DNA of 64,000 nucleotides from CAVSLM01 sp963728895 (GCA_963728895.1 CAVSLM010000011.1:186001-250000); one strand, 5' to 3'. Positions 38,001 to 47,682 are shown, counted from the stretch's first letter. Program-made: numbers and translations. The notes: generated by a model from the letters alone, not told the origin.

Positions 38001-38579
38001 ATGAGAGTCGATGTTGCGAGCGGTCTCCTCGATCAGGCGCACGTGCGGCTTTCTCCGAATCGCGACGCCCGGCCCGACGGCAGCGTGCCCGATCTCATCG
38101 TGGTCCACGCCATCAGCCTGCCGCCTGGAGAATTCGGCGGCCCGTGGATCGATGCGCTGTTCGGGAACCGGCTCGATGCAGAGGCCCATCCCTACTTCCG
38201 CGCCATCGCCGCGCTGCGGGTCTCGGCGCATGCCCTGATCCGGCGCGACGGCTACCTGCTGCAATACGTGCCATTTCACGAACGCGCCTGGCATGCCGGC
38301 GAATCGTGCTTCGAGGGGCGCGTGCGCTGCAACGATTTCTCGGTGGGCCTCGAGCTCGAGGGCTGCGACGAGCAGCCTTTCACTGACGTGCAGTACCGGG
38401 TCCTGGCGCGCGTGGTGCACGCACTGCTCGCCGCCTATCCGGGTCTCAGCACGCGGCGGATCACCGGGCACAGCGACATCGCGCCAGGCCGAAAGACCGA
38501 CCCCGGTCCGCTGTTCGATTGGGAGCGCCTGCGACGCGAGCTGCAGGGCGTGCAGATTGCGGCGGGTATGCCGGCGTGA
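38001..38579 (+). CDS. ampD: 1,6-anhydro-N-acetylmuramyl-L-alanine amidase AmpD
   Basis: 192-residue cytoplasmic zinc amidase of peptidoglycan recycling. The zinc ligands fall in LIVVHAISLPPGEF (first His) and in the C-terminal TGHSDIAPGRKTDPGPLFDW (His and Asp). RAWHAGESCFEGRVRCNDFS is the usual central segment. The length is close to E. coli AmpD. Loss of AmpD derepresses AmpC beta-lactamase in organisms that have ampR-ampC, but neither is in this window. ampE follows after 34 bases. Confidence 0.94.
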   Translation: MRVDVASGLLDQAHVRLSPNRDARPDGSVPDLIVVHAISLPPGEFGGPWIDALFGNRLDAEAHPYFRAIAALRVSAHALIRRDGYLLQYVPFHERAWHAGESCFEGRVRCNDFSVGLELEGCDEQPFTDVQYRVLARVVHALLAAYPGLSTRRITGHSDIAPGRKTDPGPLFDWERLRRELQGVQIAAGMPA

Positions 38580-38613
38580 GAACGCCGCAGCACGCGCGCA
38601 TGGTCGGCATCGC

Positions 38614-39513
38614 ATGACCCTGATCGCCATCTTGCTGGCACTCGCCGCCGGTCGGATTCTGCGCGGCAGCCAGCATCTGCGCACCTGGCAATGGGTGGGC
38701 GATTATGTCGACGCCCTCCTCGACCGTCTCGGCGAACGCGCGCGCTGGGACGGAGCCTGGGGTGTGCTCATTTCGCTTGCTCCGCCGCTGCTGGCAGTCG
38801 CCCTCGCGCAGCACCTGGTGCATCGCACCGGCCTCGGGTGGCTGAACCTGGCGTTCGGCACCCCGCTGCTCTGGTACTCGCTCGGACCGCGCGATCCCGA
38901 AGGCGAGATCGAAGACTTTTTGGCGGCGCGCCACAGTGGCGAACAGGGGCGCGCCCTGCAGATCGCCGACGATTTCGCACCGGCCGGTCCCGACCGGCCG
39001 CAGCAGGAGGACGTCGACCTGCGTATGACCGAAGCGGTGCTCGTCGAGGCGAACGAGCGGCTGTTCGCGCCGCTGCTCTGGTTTGCGCTGCTGGGTGCCT
39101 TCGGCGCGGTGGCGTTCCGGCTGACCGTGGCGCTTTGCGAGAGCGAGCGCGCGCAGGACCTCGCCACGGCGCGGTTCGGCGATGCGGCGCGTGCCCTGCA
39201 TGAGCTGCTCGCCTGGGTGCCGGCGCGCCTGCTGGCAATGACCTACGCCCTCGCCGGCAGCTTCGAGGACGCCCTGCGCGCCTGGCGTCACAGTGGCGCC
39301 GCAGGGTCGTTGGCGGAAAGCAACGCCGGCCTGCTGCTTGCCGCGGGACTCGCAGCATTGCGCCTCGAGTCCACGGTCTTGCGCGGCGAGCCGGACGAGA
39401 GCACCGGTACGAGCACGGTTGCGGTACGCGCGGCGGGCGACCTGGTCTGGCGCAGTCTGCTGATCTGGATCAGCGTCGTTGCACTGCCGACGGTGGGAGG
39501 ATGGGCGGCATGA
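38614..39513 (+). CDS. ampE: Regulatory signalling modulator protein AmpE
   Basis: 299-residue inner-membrane protein with about four hydrophobic segments (1-15, 52-72, 145-165 and the C terminus WRSLLIWISVVALPTVGGW). The family signature LGPRDPEGEIEDFLAAR and the loop EANERLFAPLLWFALLGAFG are present. It belongs to the CobD/AmpE clan. Here CobD is unlikely because the partner is ampD. Its stop overlaps the next gene start by four bases. Confidence 0.88.
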   Translation: MTLIAILLALAAGRILRGSQHLRTWQWVGDYVDALLDRLGERARWDGAWGVLISLAPPLLAVALAQHLVHRTGLGWLNLAFGTPLLWYSLGPRDPEGEIEDFLAARHSGEQGRALQIADDFAPAGPDRPQQEDVDLRMTEAVLVEANERLFAPLLWFALLGAFGAVAFRLTVALCESERAQDLATARFGDAARALHELLAWVPARLLAMTYALAGSFEDALRAWRHSGAAGSLAESNAGLLLAAGLAALRLESTVLRGEPDESTGTSTVAVRAAGDLVWRSLLIWISVVALPTVGGWAA

Positions 39514-40157
39514 AAGTCCTCACCCAGGTGGAAGATCGCAGCCGTTTCGAGGTCGCGCTTCCCTTGACGACCACGGTCGACCTGATACGCCACGGACAGC
39601 CGGTGGGCGGCCGGCGCTATCGCGGCCAGACCGACGACCCGTTGAGCGAGGAGGGTTGGCAGCAGATGTGGCGCACGGTCGGCGACTGCCGTGAGTGGGA
39701 CCACATCGTGACCTCGCCGCTGCAGCGCTGCAGCGCTTTCGCGCGCGAGCTCGGCAGGCAGCGCGGCATCCCCGTGAGCGTCGATCCACGACTCATGGAG
39801 GTGAGGTTCGGTGTCTGGGAAGGGCACACGCCGGATGAGCTGCGCGGTTGCGATCCCGAGGTGCTGGTGCGCTTCTATCACGATCCCGTGCGCGAGCGCC
39901 CTCCCGGCGCCGAGCCGCTGACCGACTTCTTCGATCGCGTGACGAGCGGTTTCGGGGCGCTGCTCGAGCAATACCTCGGGCGCCATCTGCTGGTGGTTTG
40001 TCACGCCGGCGTGGTGCGCATGATTGTCGCCCACATCCTGCATATCCCGCTGCAATCGGTATACCGCATCCAGGTGGCGAGCGCCGGCGCGACGCGCCTG
40101 CGCCTGGAGCAGGGCATGCCGCCGACGCTGGTATTCCACGGCCGCGCCTCGTTCTGA
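39510..40157 (+). CDS. Histidine phosphatase family protein, alpha-ribazole phosphatase (CobC)-like
   Basis: 215 residues. The RHG motif is in TTVDLIRHGQPVGGRRYRGQ, and the second catalytic histidine is in LLVVCHAGVVRMIVAHIL. CobC removes the phosphate from alpha-ribazole phosphate in nucleotide-loop assembly of cobalamin. The next gene encodes BtuF, and cobalamin genes follow downstream, so a B12 role is likely, but phosphoglycerate-mutase-like side activities cannot be excluded. GGAGG lies 9 bases before the ATG at 39510 and decides the start against the ATG at 39501. Confidence 0.72.
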   Translation: MKVLTQVEDRSRFEVALPLTTTVDLIRHGQPVGGRRYRGQTDDPLSEEGWQQMWRTVGDCREWDHIVTSPLQRCSAFARELGRQRGIPVSVDPRLMEVRFGVWEGHTPDELRGCDPEVLVRFYHDPVRERPPGAEPLTDFFDRVTSGFGALLEQYLGRHLLVVCHAGVVRMIVAHILHIPLQSVYRIQVASAGATRLRLEQGMPPTLVFHGRASF

Positions 40158-40164
40158 GCCGCCG

Positions 40165-41049
40165 ATGCGCGCACTGGCGCTGGCCCTGTGCTGCCTGTGC
40201 GGGGCGTGGCCACCATCGGCAACTGCGGCCCTCTCGGTAAAGGACGATCGCGGCGCGTCCGTCGTCCTGCAGCAACCCGCTCACCGTATCGTCAGCCTCG
40301 CCCCACATGCCACCGAGCTGCTGTTTGCCGCGGGTGCCGGGAACGATGTGGTCGGGGTGGTGATCGGCGACTATCCGCCTCGCGCGCGCCGCCTGCCCCG
40401 GGTGGGCGATGCCTTCCGGATCGACCTGGAGCGCCTGCTCGGCCTGCGACCCGATCTGGTGGTGGCGTGGCAAAGCGGTAACCCGCCCGCCGATCTGGCG
40501 CGCATCGAGGCGCTCGGCATTCCCCTGTACGTCACCGAGCCGCGGCGCCTGGAGCAGATCGCGGAGTATCTGCGCGAGCTGGGTCATCTCGCCGGCACCG
40601 AAGAAGCAGCGCGGTCGGCGGCAGCCGGCTATCTGAGCGCGCTGGAGGATTTGCGCAGCCGCCATGCGGGGCTCGCCCCGGTGACGGTGTTCTATCAAAT
40701 TGCCGCGCAGCCGCTGGTCACCGTGAACGGCACACACATCATCAGCCAGGCGATGGCGCTCTGCGGGGGGCGCAACGTGTTCGCCGCGCTTGCACCGCTC
40801 GCGCCCGCGGTCAGTCTGGAAGCGGTGCTCGATGCCGATCCGCAGGCCATAGTGGTCGGGTCGTGGAGCGCCGATCCGCAGCTCGAGCTGGCTCCCTGGA
40901 GACGCTGGCCGCAGCTCTCCGCGGTGCGCACCGGGAATCTCTATGCGATACCCGCCGACTACCTGGACCGCGCGGGCCCGCGTCTCCTTACCGGCGTGCG
41001 GCGCCTGTGCGCGGCGCTCGACCGGACTCGCGCCGGCGGCGCGCCCTGA
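40165..41049 (+). CDS. btuF: Cobalamin-binding periplasmic protein BtuF-like
   Basis: 294-residue ABC-transporter substrate-binding protein with a signal peptide (MRALALALCCLCGAWPPSAT, cleavage near residue 21). The family opening PAHRIVSLAPHATELLFAAG and the periplasmic-binding helical-backbone architecture are typical of BtuF. Its ATPase and permease partners are at 47.7-49.5 kb. Iron-siderophore binding proteins are close relatives; the B12 genes around it favour cobalamin. It starts 7 bases after the CobC-like gene. Confidence 0.8.
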   Translation: MRALALALCCLCGAWPPSATAALSVKDDRGASVVLQQPAHRIVSLAPHATELLFAAGAGNDVVGVVIGDYPPRARRLPRVGDAFRIDLERLLGLRPDLVVAWQSGNPPADLARIEALGIPLYVTEPRRLEQIAEYLRELGHLAGTEEAARSAAAGYLSALEDLRSRHAGLAPVTVFYQIAAQPLVTVNGTHIISQAMALCGGRNVFAALAPLAPAVSLEAVLDADPQAIVVGSWSADPQLELAPWRRWPQLSAVRTGNLYAIPADYLDRAGPRLLTGVRRLCAALDRTRAGGAP

Positions 41050-41061
41050 GGCGTGGAGCCC

Positions 41062-41781
41062 TCAACCGGCGCGGGCACGGCGCCGGCGCTGCGCGGTCAG
41101 GTTCAAAGCCTCGACGCCCGTGGAGAAGGCGATGGCGAAGTAGAGATACGCCTTCGGGATATGGAAGCCCATGCCGTCGGCGATCAGTGCCACCCCCACC
41201 AGGATCAGGAAGCTCAGCGCCAGCATCCGCACCGAGAGGTGCTGGTTGATGAACCGGCTGAGCGGTTCGGAGGCGAACATCATCAGGATCACGGCAATGA
41301 CGATGGCGGCGGCCATGATCGACAGGTGCTGCGCCATGCCCACGGCCGTGATCACACTGTCCAGTGAAAACACGATGTCCAGCACCATGATCTGCAGCAC
41401 CACCGATACGAAGCCCGATGCCTTGCGCGCGCGGATTTCCTCTTCCACGCCTTCCACCGTGGCGTGAATCTCGGTGGTACCCTTGGCGAGCAGGAACAGC
41501 CCGCCCGATATCAGCACCAGGTCGCGCAGCGACACCGGATGCTCCAGCAGCGAGAACAGCGGTGCCGTGACACCGGCGAGCCACGCGATGCCGAACAGCA
41601 GCAGCAGGCGGGTAATGACCGCAAGGGCCAGGCCGGTGCGCCGCGCCGCGGGCTGCCGGTCGAGTGGCAGCCGGTTGGAGAGGATGGAGATGAAGACCAG
41701 GTTGTCCACGCCGAGGACGATTTCGAGCGCAGTCAGGGTCAGCAGGCTGGCCCAGGTCTGCGGGTCTGAGAGGATCTCCAT
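41062..41781 (-). CDS. TerC family integral membrane protein
   Basis: 239 residues with about seven hydrophobic helices. The metal-binding-type motifs EIVLGVDNLVFISIL (helix 1) and VLDIVFSLDSVITAVGMA (helix 4), each with paired acidic residues, define the TerC family. Family members are linked to tellurite resistance or to manganese and calcium export. The ATG at 41781 begins MEILSDPQTWASLLTLTALE, as in close family members. Its genome neighbours give no clear hint. Confidence 0.88.
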   Translation of the reverse strand: MEILSDPQTWASLLTLTALEIVLGVDNLVFISILSNRLPLDRQPAARRTGLALAVITRLLLLFGIAWLAGVTAPLFSLLEHPVSLRDLVLISGGLFLLAKGTTEIHATVEGVEEEIRARKASGFVSVVLQIMVLDIVFSLDSVITAVGMAQHLSIMAAAIVIAVILMMFASEPLSRFINQHLSVRMLALSFLILVGVALIADGMGFHIPKAYLYFAIAFSTGVEALNLTAQRRRRARAG

Positions 41782-41987
41782 GGCATGCGCTCGACGTGAA
41801 CCGGCAAGGGCTGCCCCATCCCGGCGGCGGACCAAGGTCGCGAATGGTAGCCCATTGCGTGGGGCGTGCACAGCCACCGCCTGCATCGGCTCTTCGCCGG
41901 CCGGCAGATCGTCATGGGGCCGTGGCGTCGAGGAGACGCCCGCGTCGTGGCGGGCTCGCCGGAAATGACCTCACCGGGGATCTTCGA

Positions 41988-42914
41988 ATGGTGAGGATCG
42001 GCATCGACCTGGGCGGCACCAAGATCGCCGCTGTCGCGCTCGATGCGTCGGGACAGGTGCTGGCCAAGGCACGGCTTGCCACGCCGGCGGGCGACTACGC
42101 GGCGACGCTGCAGGTGGTGGCGGACCTGGTCTTTGCGCTGGAAGCGAGGCTCGGCGCGCGGGCCACGGTGGGCATCGGCACGCCCGGTGCGGTGTCGCCG
42201 GTGCACGGGGTGATCAAGAATTCCAATTCGGTGTGTCTCAACGGCAAGCCGCTGCATCACGATCTCGCGCGCGTGCTGAACCGCCCGGTGCGCGTGGCGA
42301 ACGATGCCGATTGCTTCGCGCTCTCCGAGGCGACCGACGGCGCGGGGGCGGGAAAGCGCGTGGTATTCGGAGTGATCGTCGGTACCGGCACCGGCGGCGG
42401 CGTCGTGGTCGACGGGCGCCTGCTCGGCGGGCCGAATGCCATTGCCGGGGAGTGGGGACACAATCCGCTGCCGTGGCCCGAGGATGATGAACGTCCGGGT
42501 CCGGCGTGCTACTGCGGCAAGCACGGCTGCATCGAGACCTTTCTCTCCGGACCGGGACTTGCCGCGGACTACTTGCGGGCGACCGGCACCGCACGCAGCG
42601 CCGACCAGGTGGTCGCAGCTGCCACCTCGGGTGAGGCCGCAGCGCAGGCCGTGCTCGCCCGTCATGTCGATCGCATGGCGCGCGCGCTGGCGAGTGTGAT
42701 CAACCTGCTCGACCCCGACTGCATCGTGCTCGGCGGTGGCGTCTCGCGCATCGCCGCGCTCTACACCGAGGTGCCGCGGCGCTGGGGGCGCTACGTGTTT
42801 TCCGATCGTGTGGACACGCTTCTGGTGCCGCCGCGCTTTGGCGCCGAGAGCGGAGTGCGCGGCGCGGCGTGGCTGTGGCCGTTGGCGGAGCCGTCGGATC
42901 AGCCGCGCCCGTAG
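41988..42914 (+). CDS. ROK family sugar kinase (fructokinase/glucokinase type)
   Basis: 308 residues. The ATP-binding motif DLGGTKIAAVAL is at the N terminus. The ROK signature GTGTGGGVVVDGRLL, the catalytic region NDADCFALSEA, GEWGHNPLPW, and the zinc-binding CYCGKHGCIETFLSG motif are all present. The resemblance is to Mak/ScrK-type fructokinases, though N-acetylglucosamine or glucose as substrate is possible. It may feed the same sugar-phosphate pool as glgP. It overlaps the convergent adenosyltransferase gene by 16 bases. Confidence 0.85.
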   Translation: MVRIGIDLGGTKIAAVALDASGQVLAKARLATPAGDYAATLQVVADLVFALEARLGARATVGIGTPGAVSPVHGVIKNSNSVCLNGKPLHHDLARVLNRPVRVANDADCFALSEATDGAGAGKRVVFGVIVGTGTGGGVVVDGRLLGGPNAIAGEWGHNPLPWPEDDERPGPACYCGKHGCIETFLSGPGLAADYLRATGTARSADQVVAAATSGEAAAQAVLARHVDRMARALASVINLLDPDCIVLGGGVSRIAALYTEVPRRWGRYVFSDRVDTLLVPPRFGAESGVRGAAWLWPLAEPSDQPRP

Positions 42915-43450
42915 CCCGGGCGCCACATGATTTCGCCTTCTCCGCCTCGTGCCAGTGTGCGGGCCACCACGAACAGCAGATCGGAAAGACGGTTGAGATA
43001 TACCACCGCGTGGCGATTCACCGCTTCGGTGCGCTTCAGATGCAGCAGCTCGCGCTCGGCACGCCGGCACACGGTGCGAGCCACGTGGCAGACCGCGGCG
43101 GCGGGACCGCCGCCGGGCAGCACGAACTCCTGCAACGGTGGCAGCGCCGTGTTGAGCTCCTCGATCCTGTGTTCCAGCCACATGGCATAGGCGGCGTCGA
43201 ATGTCGCGCGGCCAGGTGTGGCGAGCTCTCCGCCCAGGTCGAACAGTGCATGCTGCACGCGCGCCAGACACGCGTGCAGCTCCGGTGTCAGGGCGTGCGT
43301 CAGCAACAGGCCGAGCGCGCAGTTCAGCTCGTCCACGGCGCCAATGGCATTGATGCGCGCACTGTCCTTGTCGACGCGGCTGCCGTCGGCGAGGCCGGTG
43401 GTGCCGTCATCGCCCGTACGGGTGGTGATCTTCGTAAGCCGATTGCCCAT
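42899..43450 (-). CDS. ATP:cob(I)alamin adenosyltransferase, PduO type
   Basis: 183-residue enzyme that makes adenosylcobalamin. The N-terminal ATP-binding motif is TKITTRTGDDGTTGLADGSR, and the conserved cobalamin-pocket segment is ARTVCRRAERELLHL followed by LNRLSDLLFVVAR. The ATG at 43450 leads into MGNRLTKITT. It belongs to the btuB-tonB-adenosyltransferase run behind the cobalamin riboswitch, separated from tonB by 57 bases, so it is likely B12-regulated. Confidence 0.92.
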   Translation of the reverse strand: MGNRLTKITTRTGDDGTTGLADGSRVDKDSARINAIGAVDELNCALGLLLTHALTPELHACLARVQHALFDLGGELATPGRATFDAAYAMWLEHRIEELNTALPPLQEFVLPGGGPAAAVCHVARTVCRRAERELLHLKRTEAVNRHAVVYLNRLSDLLFVVARTLARGGEGEIMWRPGYGRG

Positions 43451-43507
43451 TTCATGTACTCCTGCATCTCCATCGCCAACCGCAACGATCATCGGCGAGC
43501 TGTGTCG

Positions 43508-44196
43508 TCAGCCGTCGACCAGCCGGTACTCCACGGCTACCACCAGGTCCACGGGGTTGCCCCGCAGCCAACCGGCAGCCTCACGCAGCGCCGGAATGCG
43601 CCGGGCGCTGGCAAGCGCTGCCGCGTCCAGTGTCGGATAACCGGAAGATTCGCTCACCTGCAGGTGGCTGAGACGCCCGTCCGGCTCCACGCGCATCCGC
43701 AGCCGCACCCTGCCTTCCCAACCGCGGCGTCGGGCGAGCGGCGGATAGCGGAAGTATTGCCCCAATGCCAGGCACACGCGAGCGTTCGATCGCCGCATTC
43801 GCCTGCGAAGTGTGCTGCGCGTCTGAATCCGGTGCGGTGTCCAACGCAGCGGTTGACGGTGGCGAGGCAGGTGCGACGACGCTTCTCGGGTGTTTCGCGG
43901 CGCCTCGCCGGGATGGCGTCGGCCTGCGGTTCGGAATGCTGCGCGCGCGCGCCGTCCCATGGCGAAAGGCGTCCGCAGGCTTCGATGGTGGCGAGGCTGC
44001 CGGCAGGCAGGGAGACAGCCGCAGAAGCGGTATGCGTGGGTTCGGCAGACACGGCAGCGGGCCGCATCGGTAACAGCCGCACCTGCAGTGAGGAAACCAT
44101 GTCCGGCGGCAGCGGCCCACCCGCGGGCCAGAACAGCGCCACCGCCGTATGCACGACCAGCGACAGCAGGACAAAGCGGGGCAAGTTGGTGCTCAC
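43508..44196 (-). CDS. tonB: TonB family energy transducer (frameshifted)
   Basis: About 229 residues if repaired. A GTG start at 44196 overlaps the btuB stop. The N-terminal helix (FVLLSLVVHTAVALFWPAG) has the SxxxH motif typical of TonB. A Pro/Ala-rich periplasmic linker continues in a second frame from about 43.97 kb. The C-terminal TonB domain (YFRYPPLARRRGWEGRVRLR, then LSHLQVSESSGYPTLD) continues in a third frame from about 43.79 kb. Two +1 insertions explain both shifts. Position suggests dedication to BtuB. Confidence 0.82.
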
Positions 44197-46060
44197 GGCG
44201 CCGCCACGGCGGCGCCGCGGACCGGGCGGTAACTCAGCTCGGCCAGGATGCTCAGCCCCGCGCTACGGTAGCCGGACACCTGCTCGTAGTCACGGTCGAG
44301 GACGTTTTCGACGCGGGCACGCAGCGACCAGTCGCGTGCCGGGCGCAGTCCTGCGCTGAGGTTGAGCAGACCATAGCCTCCCGCGCGGACCGGAACGAAA
44401 GTCACGGCATCGAAGTCCGGCCGCGGCCCCGAGGCCAGAAACTCCGCGTCTGCCCAATATCCACCGCTTCTCATAGTGCAGCGTGGCGGCGGCGGTGCGT
44501 CGCGCGCGTCGCGGGAGCTGCGTTGCCGCTCGCACGATCCTGCGGATTCTCCAGGACTGCCTGCAGGTCCAGGCGCCATGGGCCGACCTGCAGTCCGGCG
44601 GCGGCTTCCAGTCCGCGGATGCGCGCGCGATCGACGTTTGCGGCCCGGAACTCCATCGTCGCGGGGTCGGGTACGAAGGCGACCAGGTCGTCGATGCGGG
44701 TGTCGAAGAGGTTTACCGACCAGTGCCGGTGCGCGTGGTGACCACGCAGTCCGATCTCGTAGCTGCGTGCGGTCTCCGGGCGCAGCCGCGGATTGCCGCC
44801 CGGACCGAAACGGTCGGTGCTGTCCGGCGCCCGAAAGGCGGTGGCCACGGAAGCCGTCGCAACGGTCCCGGCGCGCGAGCGTGTAGCCATATTCCAGGCT
44901 GCCGTCGTTGCGCGATCCGGCGGTCTCGTGCCAGGTGCGGCGTGCGCCGGCCACCAGCCGGTGGCGCCCGAGCTCGACTGCCATCCTGGACAAACACCGC
45001 GTCGACGTCGGTGTGCTCATCGAAGCTGCCGAACGCGGAGCTCGCAGCGGTGTGCTCGCGCTCCAGGCGCACGCCGGCAGTGATGAGCTGCAGCGTGCCG
45101 AGCTGCGACATCGTTCTGCCATTCCAGGACATTGCGTCGCGTATGCGCGAAGTCGCTGGACTGATTCTGGTCGAGATCGTCGACCAGCTGACTGAGCCGC
45201 AGCGTGGTGCCCCAGCGCGCCGTGGGATTGGCCTGCAAGGTCAGCGCGGAAACCCGGTCGGTGAAGTCCTCGTCGAGCGGCGTGAAGCCTGTGAAGGCGA
45301 AAGTCACCGGGTCGAATACGGTATCGGTGTACTCGGTTCTGCCCTGCGTTTGCCAGTGCGTGAGCTCGATGTCCAGACCGCGCCAGCGCGTGCCCAGATA
45401 ACCGTCAAAGCTGGCATTGCGTTCACCGCGATCGATGTCCGAGGCCCGGAAGGTGGGAAAGCCCTCCGTCTGATACCAGCTTGCGCTCACGCCGGCACGC
45501 AGGGTGTCCCCGCCGTGTGCCGCCGTGGCGCTGACCTCCCGCGTCGCGTAGCTGCCGCCGCCGATGGTGGCGCCGAAGCTGTCGCCGGGGCCGCCGCGAC
45601 GGGTGATGACGTTGATTACGCCGCCGATGGCCTTGGAGCCGTAGAGCGTGGCGCGCGGGCCTTTGACCACTTCGACGCGTTCGATGAGCTCCGGACGCAC
45701 GTCGCGAAACGGCGCGCCGCCGATGGTGCCGGGGTTGGCCTCCACGCCATCGATCAGCAGCAGCACGTGATTGCTCTCCGTACCGCGCATAAAGACCGAG
45801 CTCGGCTGGCCGGGTCCGCCGGGGCGGGCAACTTCCAGGCCGGGAACCCAGCGCAGCAGGTCACCGAAGCTCGCAGGCATCCGCTGCTCGATCCGATCGC
45901 GCGTGATCACCGTGCTCGACGCCAGCACATCGGAAAGTGGCTGCGGCGTTCGCGTCGCGGTGACGATCACCGGTTCGGACTCGAGACCCGCGCCGCGCAC
46001 TGCGGGCAAGACTAGGGACAGGGCCGCACCGGTGGTGGCGGCAAGCTTGCGATTCGGCAT
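44193..46060 (-). CDS. btuB: TonB-dependent vitamin B12 receptor BtuB (frameshifted)
   Basis: About 620-residue outer-membrane receptor. It begins with a signal peptide (MPNRKLAATTGAALSLVLPA), a TonB-box-like segment (ESEPVIVTATRTPQPL), and a plug domain with FMRGTESNHVLLLIDGVEAN and VEVVKGPRATLYGSKAIGGV. A beta-barrel follows and ends with ARVENVLDRDYEQVSGY and the usual terminal strand. The first 940 bases are open. Between about 45.1 and 44.4 kb the frame changes five times, each consistent with one inserted base. A cobalamin riboswitch lies upstream, and tonB overlaps its stop. Confidence 0.9.
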
Positions 46061-46189
46061 TGTTGTTCTCCCACGGCGCACACCCGCGCGTGACGACAGG
46101 CAAGGGGGGAGGACGGGTGCGGGAACCGGGGCGGGCCAGTGCCACGATCGCCGTGCCGCCCTCCGCGACACCCAACGTTCACAGCCTCA

Positions 46190-46395
46190 GGCCGGTCTCC
46201 GGGCTCACGAGTGGGCGTCTGCCCGACGCCGGCGCCTTCCCGTGCCGAAGCACAGTGGCATACTGCCGGCGTCCTACTCGTTCACCGTTGCGGGGGCAGC
46301 GTCGGGATTGCCGCGCGAGCGTCTACAACGCATGCGCTGCGGCGCACCGACTTCCCGTTTCATTCCTCGGACGGATGTCTTCGGAACACCTGGGC
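46190..46395 (-). promoter_or_regulatory. Cobalamin (AdoCbl) riboswitch upstream of btuB
   Basis: Read on the minus strand: GGTGTTCCG, then AAACGGGAAGTCGGTG (about 46366-46345), CGCAACGGTGA, the B12 box GCCACTG (46259-46253), CTTCGGCACGGGAAGG, and a 3' stem ending CCCGGAGACCGGCCT. These are the conserved blocks of the cobalamin riboswitch in the right order. It sits about 130 bases ahead of the btuB ATG (preceded by GGGAGA) and probably shuts off btuB-tonB-adenosyltransferase expression when B12 is abundant. The rest of 46061-46608 shows nothing else clear. Confidence 0.9.
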
Positions 46396-46608
46396 ATAGC
46401 TGACTGCCCGCGCACTGTAAAGAGCGGTGGCCGGGGCTGTCAAGGCGGCAACCGATGCGGTTGACAGGCTATGCGCGATCCGGATAGTGATCGGACGCTG
46501 ATCGGCGCGGGAACCGGTCCACGTCCGTTGCGACCGTCGCGCCGCAATCGTGGGCAGTTCGTTCGTCCCTGTTGCCGCGCTGCGCTTCGTGCACCAGAGG
46601 CAGGCGTC

Positions 46609-47248
46609 ATGAAATCCGAACAAGGCATACTCAGCGTGAGGCGCGCCGTGCAGCTGCGGCGTGCCGTCAAGACCTTCGATCCGCGGCACCGGCTGCCCGA
46701 AGAGCAGGTGCGCGATCTACTGGAGCACGCAATCCTCTCGCCCACGGCGTTCAACGTGCAGAACTGGCGTTTGGTGCGGGTGCGTGATCCGGCATTGCGG
46801 CGCGAGATTCGCGGGCTGGCGTGGGACCAGGCGCAAGTCACCGATGCCTCGCTGCTGGTGATCCTGTGCATGGACCTCAAGGCCTGGCAGCGCGATCCTC
46901 GCCGCTATGTTCAGATGCTGCCGTCCAAGGTACAGGACATGCTGCTCGCCTCGATTCGCGATTACTACCAGGACAATCCGGCACGCCGAGCACGATGAAG
47001 GCACCCGTTCCTGTTCACTTGCCGCCATGACGCTCATGCTGCTCGCCCGGGAGATGGGCTACGATTCCTGCCCCATGGTCGGTTTCGACTATGCGGGCGT
47101 CGGCGCGCTGATCAACCTGCCGCCCGATTACCGCATCTGCATGATGGTGGCGATCGGCAAAGCGCTGCGATGCCCACCGCCGCGCAGCGGTCAGCTGCCG
47201 CTCGAGGAAGTGCTGGTCACCGATCGATTCCCGGACCCGGAACCATGA
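46609..47248 (+). CDS. Nitroreductase family protein (frameshifted)
   Basis: About 213-residue FMN-dependent oxidoreductase. The N-terminal FMN region is RRAVKTFDPRHRLPEEQV with LSPTAFNVQNWRLVRVRD. The second half (RSCSLAAMTLMLLAREMGYD, SCPMVGFDYAGVGAL) continues in another frame after a +1 shift at about 46985. The substrate is unknown. It is divergent from the riboswitch-btuB operon, and BluB, which makes the lower ligand of B12, belongs to this superfamily, but I see no specific BluB signature. The stop overlaps the next gene start (ATGA). Confidence 0.82.
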
Positions 47249-47682
47249 GTGAGCCCTCCCCGTTCATGCAGGCCTTTCGGGGCAGCCTGCGCAGTGCTTT
47301 GCGCTGGGAAGACCTGGATGCGCTGTTCGATGCGGTGCGCCGCGGGTCCGAGCGCGGCTGGTATGTGTATGCCCTCGGCGAGCCGCCTCCGGCCCAGCCC
47401 GCGACCCCTGCGCAGCTGCGGCAGTTCCTGCAGGAGATCGATCTGCTGCTGCGCCGGGAGCACGAGGAGGACTACTGCGGGATCGTGTATGCGGATGACC
47501 ACGAAGAGCCCAACCTCATCAAGATCTACGATCCGAACAACCTCGGCGTGGTGTGCGGATTCAGCAGCCATCCGCCACTGCCGGGCTGGGTGCTCTCGAC
47601 GCTGCCACCGGTCGACGTGCCGGCCGCCATGGCGCCGCCCGCGAACCGGCGCCGCTGGTGGCAGCGGCTGTTCGCCGGCTGA
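47245..47682 (+). CDS. Conserved hypothetical protein coupled to the nitroreductase
   Basis: 145 residues; I do not recognise a named family. It looks soluble and acidic, with a central motif EEDYCGIVYADDHEEPNLIK and YDPNNLGVVCGFSSHPPLPG, a proline-rich tail and a basic Trp-containing end (RRRWWQRLFAG) that could touch the membrane. It overlaps the nitroreductase stop by four bases, so translational coupling is likely. Convergent with btuD. Confidence 0.7.
   Translation: MSEPSPFMQAFRGSLRSALRWEDLDALFDAVRRGSERGWYVYALGEPPPAQPATPAQLRQFLQEIDLLLRREHEEDYCGIVYADDHEEPNLIKIYDPNNLGVVCGFSSHPPLPGWVLSTLPPVDVPAAMAPPANRRRWWQRLFAG

Noticed and set aside
41062..41781. TerC as evidence of a tellurite-resistance operon
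   Set aside because: No terZ, A, B, D or E genes nearby; isolated TerC proteins are common and linked to metal homeostasis.
41959..41982. Possible fifth copy of the mobile-element end (CGGAAATGACCTCACCGGGG)
   Set aside because: It needs a three-base insertion to match the inverted repeat and has no partner end or CTAG flank; chance similarity is likely.
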